DNA of 36,607 nucleotides from a virus. Positions within the stretch are counted from its first letter, which is position 1; each line of letters starts with the position of its first letter. The DNA lies in the IMG/VR virus record IMGVR_UViG_3300027849_000025, positions 1-36,607 of that record. One strand, written 5' to 3'. The notes under the pieces were generated by a model. It saw only the letters and a list, made by a program, of their open reading frames with translations. It made no database searches and was not told the origin of the DNA. The position numbers were made by a program, and so were the translations under genes. Positions 7,323-14,972 of the stretch are shown here, piece after piece.

Positions 7323-8522
7323 ATGTCAGATTTTAAAAATACACAAGACTTTAGAAAGAGTAAGTTGTCGAAGCATGCTTATCAAGACCCAACGTACCTA
7401 TCTTTCACGTTGATGTTTGATTTTGCAGATGCTGCCAATTCACCTTTTTTATCTAAACCAGCAGAAGACTTTTTATTTAAGTTAACTGAAGGAGAGGGAA
7501 ATGAATCGTCTGAATTCTATAAAGAAAGATTAGAAGCATTGATGAACTTTAAGAAAGCTCTTAAGACTATTAATCAAGATATGCCATGGTACTGGCAAGG
7601 ACTTAGTGGATTAGAAAAACTTCAACAATATGATCCTCAAAAACCGTATAAAGGTGGACCTGACGCTGTATTAACAATTGAAACTTTAGAATCTTTAAAT
7701 CTTCCAATTGCAGGTTTAATGCATTTATATCGTAAAGCGGTATTTGACGAAAGAAAATGGACATATATCTTACCTGCAAACTTACGTAAATTTAGAATGT
7801 ATGTATATGTTACTGAAGTTAGAACTATTAAAAACATGAGTAGTCCAAAAATTAATGGACTTAATAAGGGTGCTCTTAAGGGATTCCCAGATAATTTTAA
7901 ACCTTCAATAGATATTCAAAATAGTAATGAAGGTATATCAGGAACATCCGGCAGACCTTATTTTATGTTTGGTTTAAAGTATTGTGAATTTGATATGGCT
8001 AGTGGAACCGGATCTTTTGCTGATTTAAAGAAATCTCCGGAAGGAGCAGCTGCTGGCGAAATAGCAATAAAATATGAAAAACTATATTCATTAGAAGCAA
8101 GAGCCCTTAACGGTATAGTATCAAGTGAATTCGGTAATGATAATCTATCACCAGCTCCTGATTCAGAATCAGGTGGACCCAATACTCTAACGGATTGGGC
8201 TAAAGCAAAGGCATTAGAAGCAGGAAAGCAATTTGCAGATAAAGCAATTACTGATCTTAAAACTATGGCTAATAATAAAGTTGGAGAACTTAAACAACAA
8301 GCAAAGGATGCTACTATAGGTAGATTAAATGCTGCAGTTCAAAATGCTTATAAGGATTTCGTTAGCGGAGTTGATGACGTAGCATCGTTGCCAAATCAAG
8401 CAAGAAACATAAGTGCTGCCATAACTGAAAACATACATGGTGGACTTATACAACCAGGAAATACATTAGGAGATACATTAAATAGCGCAACTATAAGATC
8501 TTTAGGTAACGTACATGAGTAA
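7323..8522 (+). CDS. Tail tube-cap/initiator-like baseplate protein (399 aa)
   Basis: The N-terminal region reads TYLSFTLMFDF (residues 24-34), then a helix and MPWYWQGLSGLEKL (87-100). It continues with a strand-rich core, KWTYILPANLRKFRMYVYVT (145-164) and RPYFMFGLKYCEFDM (211-225). This strand layout recalls the tube-like folds of baseplate proteins that start the tail tube (T4 gp54 and gp48). The C-terminal quarter is a long Ala/Lys-rich helical region (about residues 290-360) that could contact the tape measure or sheath. It overlaps the spike gene by 8 bases (ATGAGTAA), so hub-side and spike proteins are probably made together. The specific T4 equivalence is inference. Confidence 0.6.
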   Translation: MSDFKNTQDFRKSKLSKHAYQDPTYLSFTLMFDFADAANSPFLSKPAEDFLFKLTEGEGNESSEFYKERLEALMNFKKALKTINQDMPWYWQGLSGLEKLQQYDPQKPYKGGPDAVLTIETLESLNLPIAGLMHLYRKAVFDERKWTYILPANLRKFRMYVYVTEVRTIKNMSSPKINGLNKGALKGFPDNFKPSIDIQNSNEGISGTSGRPYFMFGLKYCEFDMASGTGSFADLKKSPEGAAAGEIAIKYEKLYSLEARALNGIVSSEFGNDNLSPAPDSESGGPNTLTDWAKAKALEAGKQFADKAITDLKTMANNKVGELKQQAKDATIGRLNAAVQNAYKDFVSGVDDVASLPNQARNISAAITENIHGGLIQPGNTLGDTLNSATIRSLGNVHE

Positions 8523-9243
8523 CAAAAATAAAAATAAAGAACTAGAATCTGACAACCTTAGGGAAACCCATTGGTTGGGAGAGGTTGTATCTAATGAAGA
8601 TCCTACTAAATTAGGAAGATGTAAGGTTAAAGTATTTGGTAAGTTTGATAAATTAACGGAAGATGCTATTCCATGGGCAACCCCAATGAATCGTGACCAT
8701 GCTGGAGCTCATTCAATACCAAGGGTCGGAGACATAGTAGCAATTCGTTTTGATAATGGTAACATATATCACCCTGAATACTGGTTTCAAATCAATCAAA
8801 ATAAAGAACTTAAAGAAGATATCTTAGATCCTTCAGCTGAAGCACATAACGTTGTTAGTTTAATATATGACGCAGAAAGAAACATAAGGATATACTCATC
8901 ACCAGAAGATGGATTAGTAATCTCAAGAGGTTCAGGTGCTAAGGAAAGACCAATTATTCAAATTGACGAAGAAGGACATATAAAAATATCAACAGATTCA
9001 AAAATCTTTTTAGATTCTGGAAACATATTTCTATCAAATGAGGGAGAAGAAGGTGCAGATGAATCTGAACCAGCTGTTAGGGGAGTTAGTTTAGAAAAAT
9101 GGTTAAATGAATTACTAGATGATTATAAAAGTCACTTTCATCCAACTGGGGTAGGTCCATCCGGACCACCTGCTGCACCAACACCGATATTAATAGGCCA
9201 GTTGAAAGGGAAACACATTGATTATCAACAGAAAGATAAATAA
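8515..9243 (+). CDS. Baseplate central spike protein with OB fold (gp5/gpV-like, no lysozyme)
   Basis: In this 242-aa protein, residues about 17-92 form the OB-fold domain of gp5, phage P2 gpV and VgrG spikes: HWLGEVVSNEDPTKLGRCKV (19-38), IPWATPM (52-58), IPRVGDIVAIRFDNG (68-82) and a YW at 89-90. A beta-prism-like segment with short alternating strands follows (HIKISTDSKIFLDSGNIFLS, 155-174), then an acidic linker, a helix (LEKWLNELLDDY) and a HFHPTG tip-like motif at 207-212 with Pro/Gly-rich sequence. T4 gp5 carries a lysozyme domain between OB fold and beta-helix; none is present here, as in P2-type spikes. The protein should trimerise on the hub and pierce the outer membrane on contraction. 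Confidence 0.85.
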   Translation: MSNKNKNKELESDNLRETHWLGEVVSNEDPTKLGRCKVKVFGKFDKLTEDAIPWATPMNRDHAGAHSIPRVGDIVAIRFDNGNIYHPEYWFQINQNKELKEDILDPSAEAHNVVSLIYDAERNIRIYSSPEDGLVISRGSGAKERPIIQIDEEGHIKISTDSKIFLDSGNIFLSNEGEEGADESEPAVRGVSLEKWLNELLDDYKSHFHPTGVGPSGPPAAPTPILIGQLKGKHIDYQQKDK

Positions 9244-9272
9244 GATATATAATTCTATAAAACCAATCTAAC

Positions 9273-11003
9273 ATGCCAGCAAAGTGGCCTTTATTTATAA
9301 ATAACGTATCTACTAAACTAGATAGTAGGAGCTCTGAATCAATGGGCATCGCTACAGAAACCGATCCTCCTAAGATAGGGGATTTTGCTGAGTTTCTTGC
9401 AAACGAATATACGTCAGCAGTGTCAACTGCTCAAACCCCATTTGGAAATACCCATAATAATACTGGTCAAAAACTAATACTTGTAGAGGGTTTTGATAAG
9501 GCTTTCAAAAAACTATATGAAGATTATGATACTTCCTTAGAAGATAGGAAAACAATCGAGAAGTATAGAGATATGATGGAAGGCTTGCCAAACGCAGATC
9601 TTAGTTTTGATGCAAATTGTGAAATTGAAAAATGGGCACTAGAAAATACAGATACTCTAGAAAAATTTAGATTTTATCCTCTATATAATTCAACATGTCC
9701 TGTTCCGTATCCAATCGAAGATACAGAGCAAGGAGATTCTTTAGATTTTAATATAATAACAAAGGCGTCTTCTGATATTAATTCAGTCTCACATAACTAT
9801 ATAGTTAAATTCACACTATCAAAATACGATGATGAACAATCTTATAAGGTAAGATATTCATTAAACGAGGTTGAGCAAGGACTAGTGACAATCGGGAATG
9901 ACGGATTCACAACCCTTAAAATACCGCAAGTTGCTGGTACATACGCTTATAATTTTATTGAAATACTAAACAGTACTGGTGAGGATCTTATTAGAACTGT
10001 TAATAAATCAAAATCTATAACAATAGGTGATGGTGGTGTTCTTGAGAAATTAAGTGACATTGATGACTTATTACAAGGAGAGAATTCAGAATATCCTGAG
10101 GTTATTGAAAAAGAACCTAGGAATCCAATTCCAACAATGACTGATGAAGAACAGATAGATGCATTAGCAATGAGAGTTCTTGCACAAAACGACGGAACTA
10201 TATACTTTAGAACATGGGTTTATCGCTTGGGAAATTATGGTCTTTTTTCTACACTTGGATTAAAAGTTGAAAACAGCATTAAAAGATTAGAGTCGACATG
10301 GCGAGCAGACGAGAAATCTAGATTAAGGATAGGTCGAAAAAGGTTCCCATTGGATATAATGCCTCCTATTGAAGTTGAAGATACTATAAATCAATATGTT
10401 TTTCAAGAGGAACATGAAGATAGAGTAGACGCAATACCTGAGGATATTACAGCTGATTTTATATGTAAATTTATATATGTAAAAGCATATGATACGTCTA
10501 TTAATTCAGGAGTTGCTTCTAGATCACATGCTAGAAAGGTAAAACTATATAAGGAAGAAAAGAAAAGGTGGTGGGAACTTCAAATAAAATGGGCAAGATC
10601 TAAAGAAGAAGAGCTTAAACAAGATCAGGAAGAAGACGGAGTAGATCCTTATGAGATAATGTCGTCAGCTGTTATTACATATTGGATGTCATCAACAGTA
10701 CAGCCCTTCACATCATCACCTCCGGTCCCACCTTGTAATGTACCTGTACCTTTGGGTGGTATATATGCACCAATATATTATGGAAGTAAATCAATGCTAG
10801 CAAACGATTTAAGAAGGGCATGGAACACTGGTAAGATTTTTGAAGTCCAGCCGGCCAATCCAATAGCATCAAAATTAGTTGCAACCGCAGTTGCAGTATC
10901 ATTCGCTAAGCATTTAGCATTATTAAAGTTTTTATATCTAGGAGGTATTACAACCCCAGCTGGTCCTGTACCAATGGTTGGATTCGTACCTGTTGTATTT
11001 TAA
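9273..11003 (+). CDS. Unrecognised baseplate-associated protein with Ig-like middle and hydrophobic C-terminus
   Basis: I do not recognise this 576-aa protein by family. The N-terminal part (MPAKWPLFINNVSTKL, then GDFAEFLANEYTSAVSTA at 36-53) is helical. Residues about 175-243 form alternating strands with a GTYAYNF motif typical of Ig/PKD-like domains. Residues about 420-460 are a charged helix. The last 100 residues are Pro-rich (SSPPVPPCNVPVPLGG) and then strongly hydrophobic (ATAVAVSFAKHLALLKFLYL, about 536-555), ending in PAGPVPMVGFVPVVF. Coming directly after the spike gene, it may be a spike-tip, hub-cap or membrane-contacting virion protein. The hydrophobic tail may insert in a membrane or pack in an oligomer. 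Function unknown. Confidence 0.7.
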   Translation: MPAKWPLFINNVSTKLDSRSSESMGIATETDPPKIGDFAEFLANEYTSAVSTAQTPFGNTHNNTGQKLILVEGFDKAFKKLYEDYDTSLEDRKTIEKYRDMMEGLPNADLSFDANCEIEKWALENTDTLEKFRFYPLYNSTCPVPYPIEDTEQGDSLDFNIITKASSDINSVSHNYIVKFTLSKYDDEQSYKVRYSLNEVEQGLVTIGNDGFTTLKIPQVAGTYAYNFIEILNSTGEDLIRTVNKSKSITIGDGGVLEKLSDIDDLLQGENSEYPEVIEKEPRNPIPTMTDEEQIDALAMRVLAQNDGTIYFRTWVYRLGNYGLFSTLGLKVENSIKRLESTWRADEKSRLRIGRKRFPLDIMPPIEVEDTINQYVFQEEHEDRVDAIPEDITADFICKFIYVKAYDTSINSGVASRSHARKVKLYKEEKKRWWELQIKWARSKEEELKQDQEEDGVDPYEIMSSAVITYWMSSTVQPFTSSPPVPPCNVPVPLGGIYAPIYYGSKSMLANDLRRAWNTGKIFEVQPANPIASKLVATAVAVSFAKHLALLKFLYLGGITTPAGPVPMVGFVPVVF

Positions 11004-11006
11004 AAC

Positions 11007-11016
11007 GTATATATAC
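11007..11016. promoter_or_regulatory. 10-bp palindrome GTATATATAC in the S1-like gene leader
   Basis: A perfect palindrome lies 47 bases upstream of the S1-like start, inside a 60-base AT-rich gap, and recurs at 14589-14598 just before the gp25-like gene. It could be a promoter element or operator; chance is a serious alternative in this base composition. Confidence 0.2.
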
Positions 11017-11063
11017 ATTATAATTATTTACACACAATTACTAACAATTTAAATTAAAAAAAG

Positions 11064-12329
11064 ATGTCACAAGACGTTAAGAGAAAAAGACTTCCGGTAA
11101 CTAATCCAGAGGTTGAAACTAAAAAAAGAGTAGAGATTGACTTTACTGAATATGCAAATGTTCCTATCGAAGAATTTGATTGGGATGCGCATCAAGAAGG
11201 TTGTCCGAGCCAATCAAGAGTTCAAAATACTAAATTAAAAACACCAAGCGGATGGACTGTATATTCAACAGCACCTTACGCACAGGATTTCTTAAACCTA
11301 TTAACAGGTTACGAAGAATCAGTAGAACACATTCAACAGTTAAAAATTGAAAATGGTGGAATATATGATGGTGTTATTGAAACAGTTAACGAAACATGGG
11401 TATCCGTTGATATTGGATATCGTGAATCGGTTTATGTTTCCGTTGTTAAAGAAGAAGCAAGCATCAGAGATCAATTTGTAGTAGGAAATGAAGTTAAGAT
11501 TCAGGTTCTAGAATACGGTGGATCTAAAGGATACGTATTAGGTTCTATTTCAGCTGGAGTTAAGACTGCAGTTGTTGCTGAAATTATGGCTTCTATTGAG
11601 GGTGGATCAACCGGATATATGGGTACAGTTACTGAAATGATTCCGGGTGGTGGTTACATCGTTCGTATTCAAGGAATTGATTGTTTTATGCCAGGTTCAT
11701 TAGCTGGAATTAATAAATTAGTAGACTTTGAATCTATCATCGGAACAGATATGTATGTAGTGCCTGTAAGCTTCTCAGAAAAGAGAGGAACTATCGTGGT
11801 ATCACATAGAGAATATCTTAAAGCTATGATTCCATCTAGAATTGAATCATTAAAAGAAAACATTGGAGAGGAAATTACAGGAAACGTTACAGGATCTGCA
11901 AAATACGGAGTATTTGTTGAATTCAACGAATGTTTAACTGGAATGATTCACGTTAACGACTTAACACCAGAAATGTTAAAAGCTCATAAAGCTAGAGAAA
12001 TTAATCCAGGTGCTGAAATAACTTTTAAAATTAAGGAAGTTGTTAGCGAAACTAAGATTATCTTAACTCAATTAGATCAAGCACCTAGTGTTGACCTATG
12101 GGACGGTATTGAAGATCGTATTAAAACACCAAGTGAGGTTGTAGGAACGGTTAGAGCTGTTAAAGATTATGGAATCTTTATCGATATTGAAAAAGGAGTT
12201 GCAGGTTTATTACATATTTCTGAAATTGAAGATGTTTTAGAAACAACTGATATTAAACCAGGAGATAGCATCACAGTTCAAGTTACACGAATTGACGCAG
12301 CTACTCGTAAGATCTTTTTAAAGATTTAA
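11064..12329 (+). CDS. Ribosomal protein S1-like RNA-binding protein (four S1 domains)
   Basis: This 421-aa protein has four S1 (OB-fold, RNA-binding) domains at about residues 97-163, 180-250, 267-337 and 356-421. Domains 3 and 4 carry the clearest signatures: GNVTGSAKYGVFVEFNECLT then GMIHVNDL (273-300), and GTVRAVKDYGIFIDIEKGVA then GLLHISEIED (361-390). The first 96 residues are a charged, non-S1 extension. Cellular S1 binds the 30S subunit and recruits mRNA, and bacterial S1 commonly has four to six such domains. A phage copy could bias ribosomes toward phage mRNAs, act in RNA metabolism or bind RNA in another role. It has its own A-rich leader and a strong terminator, so it is probably an independent transcript end. 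It is unrelated to its baseplate neighbours. Confidence 0.9.
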   Translation: MSQDVKRKRLPVTNPEVETKKRVEIDFTEYANVPIEEFDWDAHQEGCPSQSRVQNTKLKTPSGWTVYSTAPYAQDFLNLLTGYEESVEHIQQLKIENGGIYDGVIETVNETWVSVDIGYRESVYVSVVKEEASIRDQFVVGNEVKIQVLEYGGSKGYVLGSISAGVKTAVVAEIMASIEGGSTGYMGTVTEMIPGGGYIVRIQGIDCFMPGSLAGINKLVDFESIIGTDMYVVPVSFSEKRGTIVVSHREYLKAMIPSRIESLKENIGEEITGNVTGSAKYGVFVEFNECLTGMIHVNDLTPEMLKAHKAREINPGAEITFKIKEVVSETKIILTQLDQAPSVDLWDGIEDRIKTPSEVVGTVRAVKDYGIFIDIEKGVAGLLHISEIEDVLETTDIKPGDSITVQVTRIDAATRKIFLKI

Positions 12330-12351
12330 TAAGTATATTTTTTAAGTAAAC

Positions 12352-12381
12352 AACCCGAGATTTAATAGTCTCGGGTTTTTT
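12352..12381 (+). terminator. Strong rho-independent terminator after the S1-like gene
   Basis: A perfect 9-bp stem (AACCCGAGA at 12352-12360 pairing with TCTCGGGTT at 12369-12377) with an 8-base loop runs into six T residues. It begins 22 bases after the S1-like stop and should end the upstream transcript, implying a promoter before the amidoligase-like gene. Confidence 0.92.
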
Positions 12382-12405
12382 ATTGAGATTATCTTAATAT
12401 AATTA

Positions 12406-12420
12406 GAATATATAAACTAA
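12406..12420 (+). promoter_or_regulatory. Candidate promoter element GAATATATAAACTAA (copy 1)
   Basis: This 15-base sequence lies between the terminator and the ATG at 12444, where a promoter is needed. An identical 15-mer occurs at 33469-33483 ahead of the second fibre gene, at a similar distance (23 and 19 bases from the ATG). The ATATAAA core resembles the T4 late element TATAAATA. Confidence 0.4.
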
Positions 12421-12443
12421 CTTAAGTTTAATAGATATCTAAT

Positions 12444-13739
12444 ATGAACACATTTAACGATTCAAAAATATTAAAAAATGCCTTAGTTGGTGTCGAATTC
12501 GAATTTTATTCAAATCTTCCTATTGAAGAAACTGCCAAAAAACTTGGAAGTCTTTTAGATAAAAAGATTCAGGTAGAGACCAAAGCACATAGTGACTTTG
12601 AGCCAACTGCTGATCATTTTAAACTAGAGCCTGATATGAGTGGTGGTGTTAAATTAATGGAATTGGTAACAGGCCCTATGCCATATTACAATGCTCGTTT
12701 AATGATTATAAATGTTTGTAAATGGATAGAAGAAAACGGATATACTACCGATCGTTCGTCAATTCACTTAAACTTATCATTTGATAAAAATAAAATAGAA
12801 AATAAGAATAGAATATCTAAGATGAATGTTCTTAAGTTTATTTTAGATTTTAAAGAAGATCAAGTATTTAAATTCTTTCCAGAAAGAAAAGGATCTGCAT
12901 ATGCTAAATCAGTTAAATTTATATTACCAAATAAAGATACTTATTTCTTTGATGGTAAGACTATTAATCAACAAAATTTTACATATCCGGATTCTAAATA
13001 TTATGGAATTAACTTTGATAAAAGACATAAAAATTATCTAGAGTTTAGATATATAGGAGGTGAAGATTGGGAAAAGAAAACTTCAACCGTGCTACATATG
13101 CTAGATCAATTTCTAGTACAGCTTTGGAATTCTACTGAATCTACTCAATTTAATAGTCTTAATGCATTAGAGCTAAAGAGAATACTTGCAGAGAATCAAA
13201 GAATTATAAGTGCTAGGAAAGATTGGAGATCAATTGAAAAGAACTGGAAGGATATTCAATTCACTGTTGATTTACAAAAACACCCTCAAATATTAGATCT
13301 ACATTGGTCAAATATAAAAGAACAAGTCATGAGGCTATTCACACATGGTTCTATAACTAAAGGTCATATCAATTATGATACTGATACTAGTAAGGTACAG
13401 GTTGATGGTGGTGAATTGTCATACTGTGTTGAGATTGCAGGTTATGATTTTGTAAATAGTAAAATAAAAGGAGAATTAAAACATTGTGATTTATTTAGAT
13501 GCGAATTAGATGGATCTGATATAAATGAATGTAACTTTTATGACAGCTGTACAATAATTAGTTCTAAGGTAAAGAATTCATATGTACATCAATCATGTGA
13601 ATTAGAAGATGCATATATTTATGGAACTACCGGTATTATGAAAGGTAAAATGACTGGTGGTATATTTAGAGAGGGAAAATACGATAAGAAAACAGCCAAA
13701 TTCGATGGCACTGAAAAAATACTTTATACAGAAGTATAA
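12444..13739 (+). CDS. Amidoligase-like protein with pentapeptide-like C-terminal domain
   Basis: In this 431-aa protein, residues 1-230 fit the amidoligase (GS-like COOH-NH2 ligase) family. GVEFEF at 16-21 would supply the first-strand metal-binding acidic residues. KLEPDMS at 60-66 is followed by ELVTGPM at 73-79. RSSIHLNLSF at 104-113 supplies the conserved Arg and His, and YLEFRYIGG at 198-206 a later strand. The family uses ATP to make amide or isopeptide bonds on peptides or small molecules. Residues about 328-410 run as short strand repeats (IKGELKHCDLFRCELDGSDI, NECNFYDS, VKNSYVHQ, CELEDAYIYG), like a small pentapeptide-type right-handed beta-helix. The substrate is unknown; a virion protein, the cell wall or an anti-defence target are possibilities. 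It lies between the S1-like and wedge genes. Confidence 0.75.
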   Translation: MNTFNDSKILKNALVGVEFEFYSNLPIEETAKKLGSLLDKKIQVETKAHSDFEPTADHFKLEPDMSGGVKLMELVTGPMPYYNARLMIINVCKWIEENGYTTDRSSIHLNLSFDKNKIENKNRISKMNVLKFILDFKEDQVFKFFPERKGSAYAKSVKFILPNKDTYFFDGKTINQQNFTYPDSKYYGINFDKRHKNYLEFRYIGGEDWEKKTSTVLHMLDQFLVQLWNSTESTQFNSLNALELKRILAENQRIISARKDWRSIEKNWKDIQFTVDLQKHPQILDLHWSNIKEQVMRLFTHGSITKGHINYDTDTSKVQVDGGELSYCVEIAGYDFVNSKIKGELKHCDLFRCELDGSDINECNFYDSCTIISSKVKNSYVHQSCELEDAYIYGTTGIMKGKMTGGIFREGKYDKKTAKFDGTEKILYTEV

Positions 13740-13755
13740 AAAATAAATAAGGAAA

Positions 13756-14586
13756 ATGAGTAATATATTTTTAGGAGATGAAAGTTGGTTAGCAAATCCA
13801 CAATTTGGAAGTGAGTGTTTTAATGCATTCGTAACCGAATTAGCTGAGGAAGTTACAGGATCTTGTATGATTCCAATGAATTTACCAAAAAAGGAAGTTC
13901 AAAATATTGTAAAAAGATCAAAGAAATGGTTTTACAAGAATTATGAATATTCCGTTAAAGAAAGTTTCGTGGTATTACCAGTATCTTTATTTGATAGTGA
14001 GTACTTTAAAGCAAACAGAAGCATCACATTACCTGGTCCTGATGCAACAACTGGTGGAAATGAGATATTCTCAGTATATGGAGTATTTGAAACTGGAAGC
14101 AGATGGGGAGGTTCTTCAGATATTAATTTCTCACAAGGAGATTTCTCAACAGAAAGAATGATGATGCAGGGAATGTACGGTGGAGCCTCAACGGCAGCAG
14201 GTGCTGAAAACCTACAATCATTTGTAATTAACGAAAGTTTTTATGATCTAGCTCGTCAGATTATTGAAAATCCTATCTCATTTAATTATAGTCAATCGAC
14301 ACATGAATTAAAATTTACAGGTGGAACACCACAAAGAGATGTTATTTTAGAGGTATATGAAACTATTCCAGAATGTGCATTGTTTGAAGATGAGGCATTC
14401 TTTAGATATTGTGCTGCTAAAATTAAAGTATCATTAGGTCAAAAATTAGGAATCTTTGGATTCACGTTACCTGGAAATATTCAAGTAAACGCTGATTTAA
14501 TACAAGGTCTTGGCGAATCGGAATTAGAAGCAGTAATAGAAGAAATAAAGAATGACGAAGGCACGGATTGGATGATGCATTCTTAA
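13756..14586 (+). CDS. Unrecognised virion-type protein (276 aa)
   Basis: The 276-aa product begins MSNIFLGDESWLANP and contains a helical N-terminal domain (VQNIVKRSKKWFYKNYEYSV, about residues 48-67), a central Gly/Ser/Met-rich loop region (about 90-150) and a C-terminal domain with LGQKLGIFGFTLPGNIQVN (about 227-245) followed by an acidic helix. The loop-rich centre and lack of catalytic motifs suit a neck, connector or baseplate protein, and it directly precedes the gp25-like and gp6-like wedge genes. Its leader ATAAGGAAA just before the ATG is one of few purine-rich leaders here. I do not recognise the family, so the structural role rests on context. Confidence 0.65.
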   Translation: MSNIFLGDESWLANPQFGSECFNAFVTELAEEVTGSCMIPMNLPKKEVQNIVKRSKKWFYKNYEYSVKESFVVLPVSLFDSEYFKANRSITLPGPDATTGGNEIFSVYGVFETGSRWGGSSDINFSQGDFSTERMMMQGMYGGASTAAGAENLQSFVINESFYDLARQIIENPISFNYSQSTHELKFTGGTPQRDVILEVYETIPECALFEDEAFFRYCAAKIKVSLGQKLGIFGFTLPGNIQVNADLIQGLGESELEAVIEEIKNDEGTDWMMHS

Positions 14587-14588
14587 AG

Positions 14589-14598
14589 GTATATATAC
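14589..14598. promoter_or_regulatory. 10-bp palindrome GTATATATAC before the gp25-like gene
   Basis: A second copy of the palindrome found at 11007-11016, here ending 3 bases before the gp25-like ATG in the 15-base gap. It may be an operator or promoter part, or coincidence. Confidence 0.15.
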
Positions 14599-14601
14599 TA
14601 T

Positions 14602-14955
14602 ATGGAATTTTACGTAAAAAATGTTGGAGAACCAAACTTTAGCCCTGATAAACTACAGCAAGATGCTGAAATATCAATGCTATTAACTCAAATAGAAACA
14701 ATTCTTTTCACTAGAAAGGGAGAGGTTTTAAATGATATTAATTTTGGTGCAAATTTAGAAGATTATGTATATGAATTAAGATATAATGATTATATGTTAA
14801 AAAAATCAATACAAGATCAATTGGTTGCATACGCTCCATTATCTAATAAATATAGTGTTGATATAGAAATAGACTACGCAGATGAAACGGACAGACATGC
14901 TGTCTTTTTAGATATTATAGTTGATGGTAGAATCCAAATGGGTGTTTACGTATAA
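14602..14955 (+). CDS. gp25: gp25-like baseplate wedge / sheath initiator
   Basis: This 117-aa protein matches the GPW/gp25 family. QIETILFTRKGEVLNDINFG at residues 30-49 holds the conserved R-x-GE and FG motifs, followed by the helix NLEDYVYELR (51-60). T4 gp25 is 132 aa, so the length fits. In contractile systems this protein, built like the sheath end domain, nucleates sheath polymerisation on the inner baseplate next to the gp6/gp7 wedge core. The gene order gp25-like then gp6-like (14973-16793) is the usual synteny of contractile tails, strengthening the call. A Lys replaces some of the usual small residues but the RxGE core is intact. Confidence 0.9.
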   Translation: MEFYVKNVGEPNFSPDKLQQDAEISMLLTQIETILFTRKGEVLNDINFGANLEDYVYELRYNDYMLKKSIQDQLVAYAPLSNKYSVDIEIDYADETDRHAVFLDIIVDGRIQMGVYV

Positions 14956-14972
14956 AATAGAATAAAAATAAA

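Noticed and set aside
5617-11480. Shared SIRDQFV phrase in the LysM-like protein (5288-5788) and in the S1-like protein
   Set aside because: A seven-residue match with no similarity around it; the nucleotide versions differ. Most likely coincidence rather than shared ancestry.
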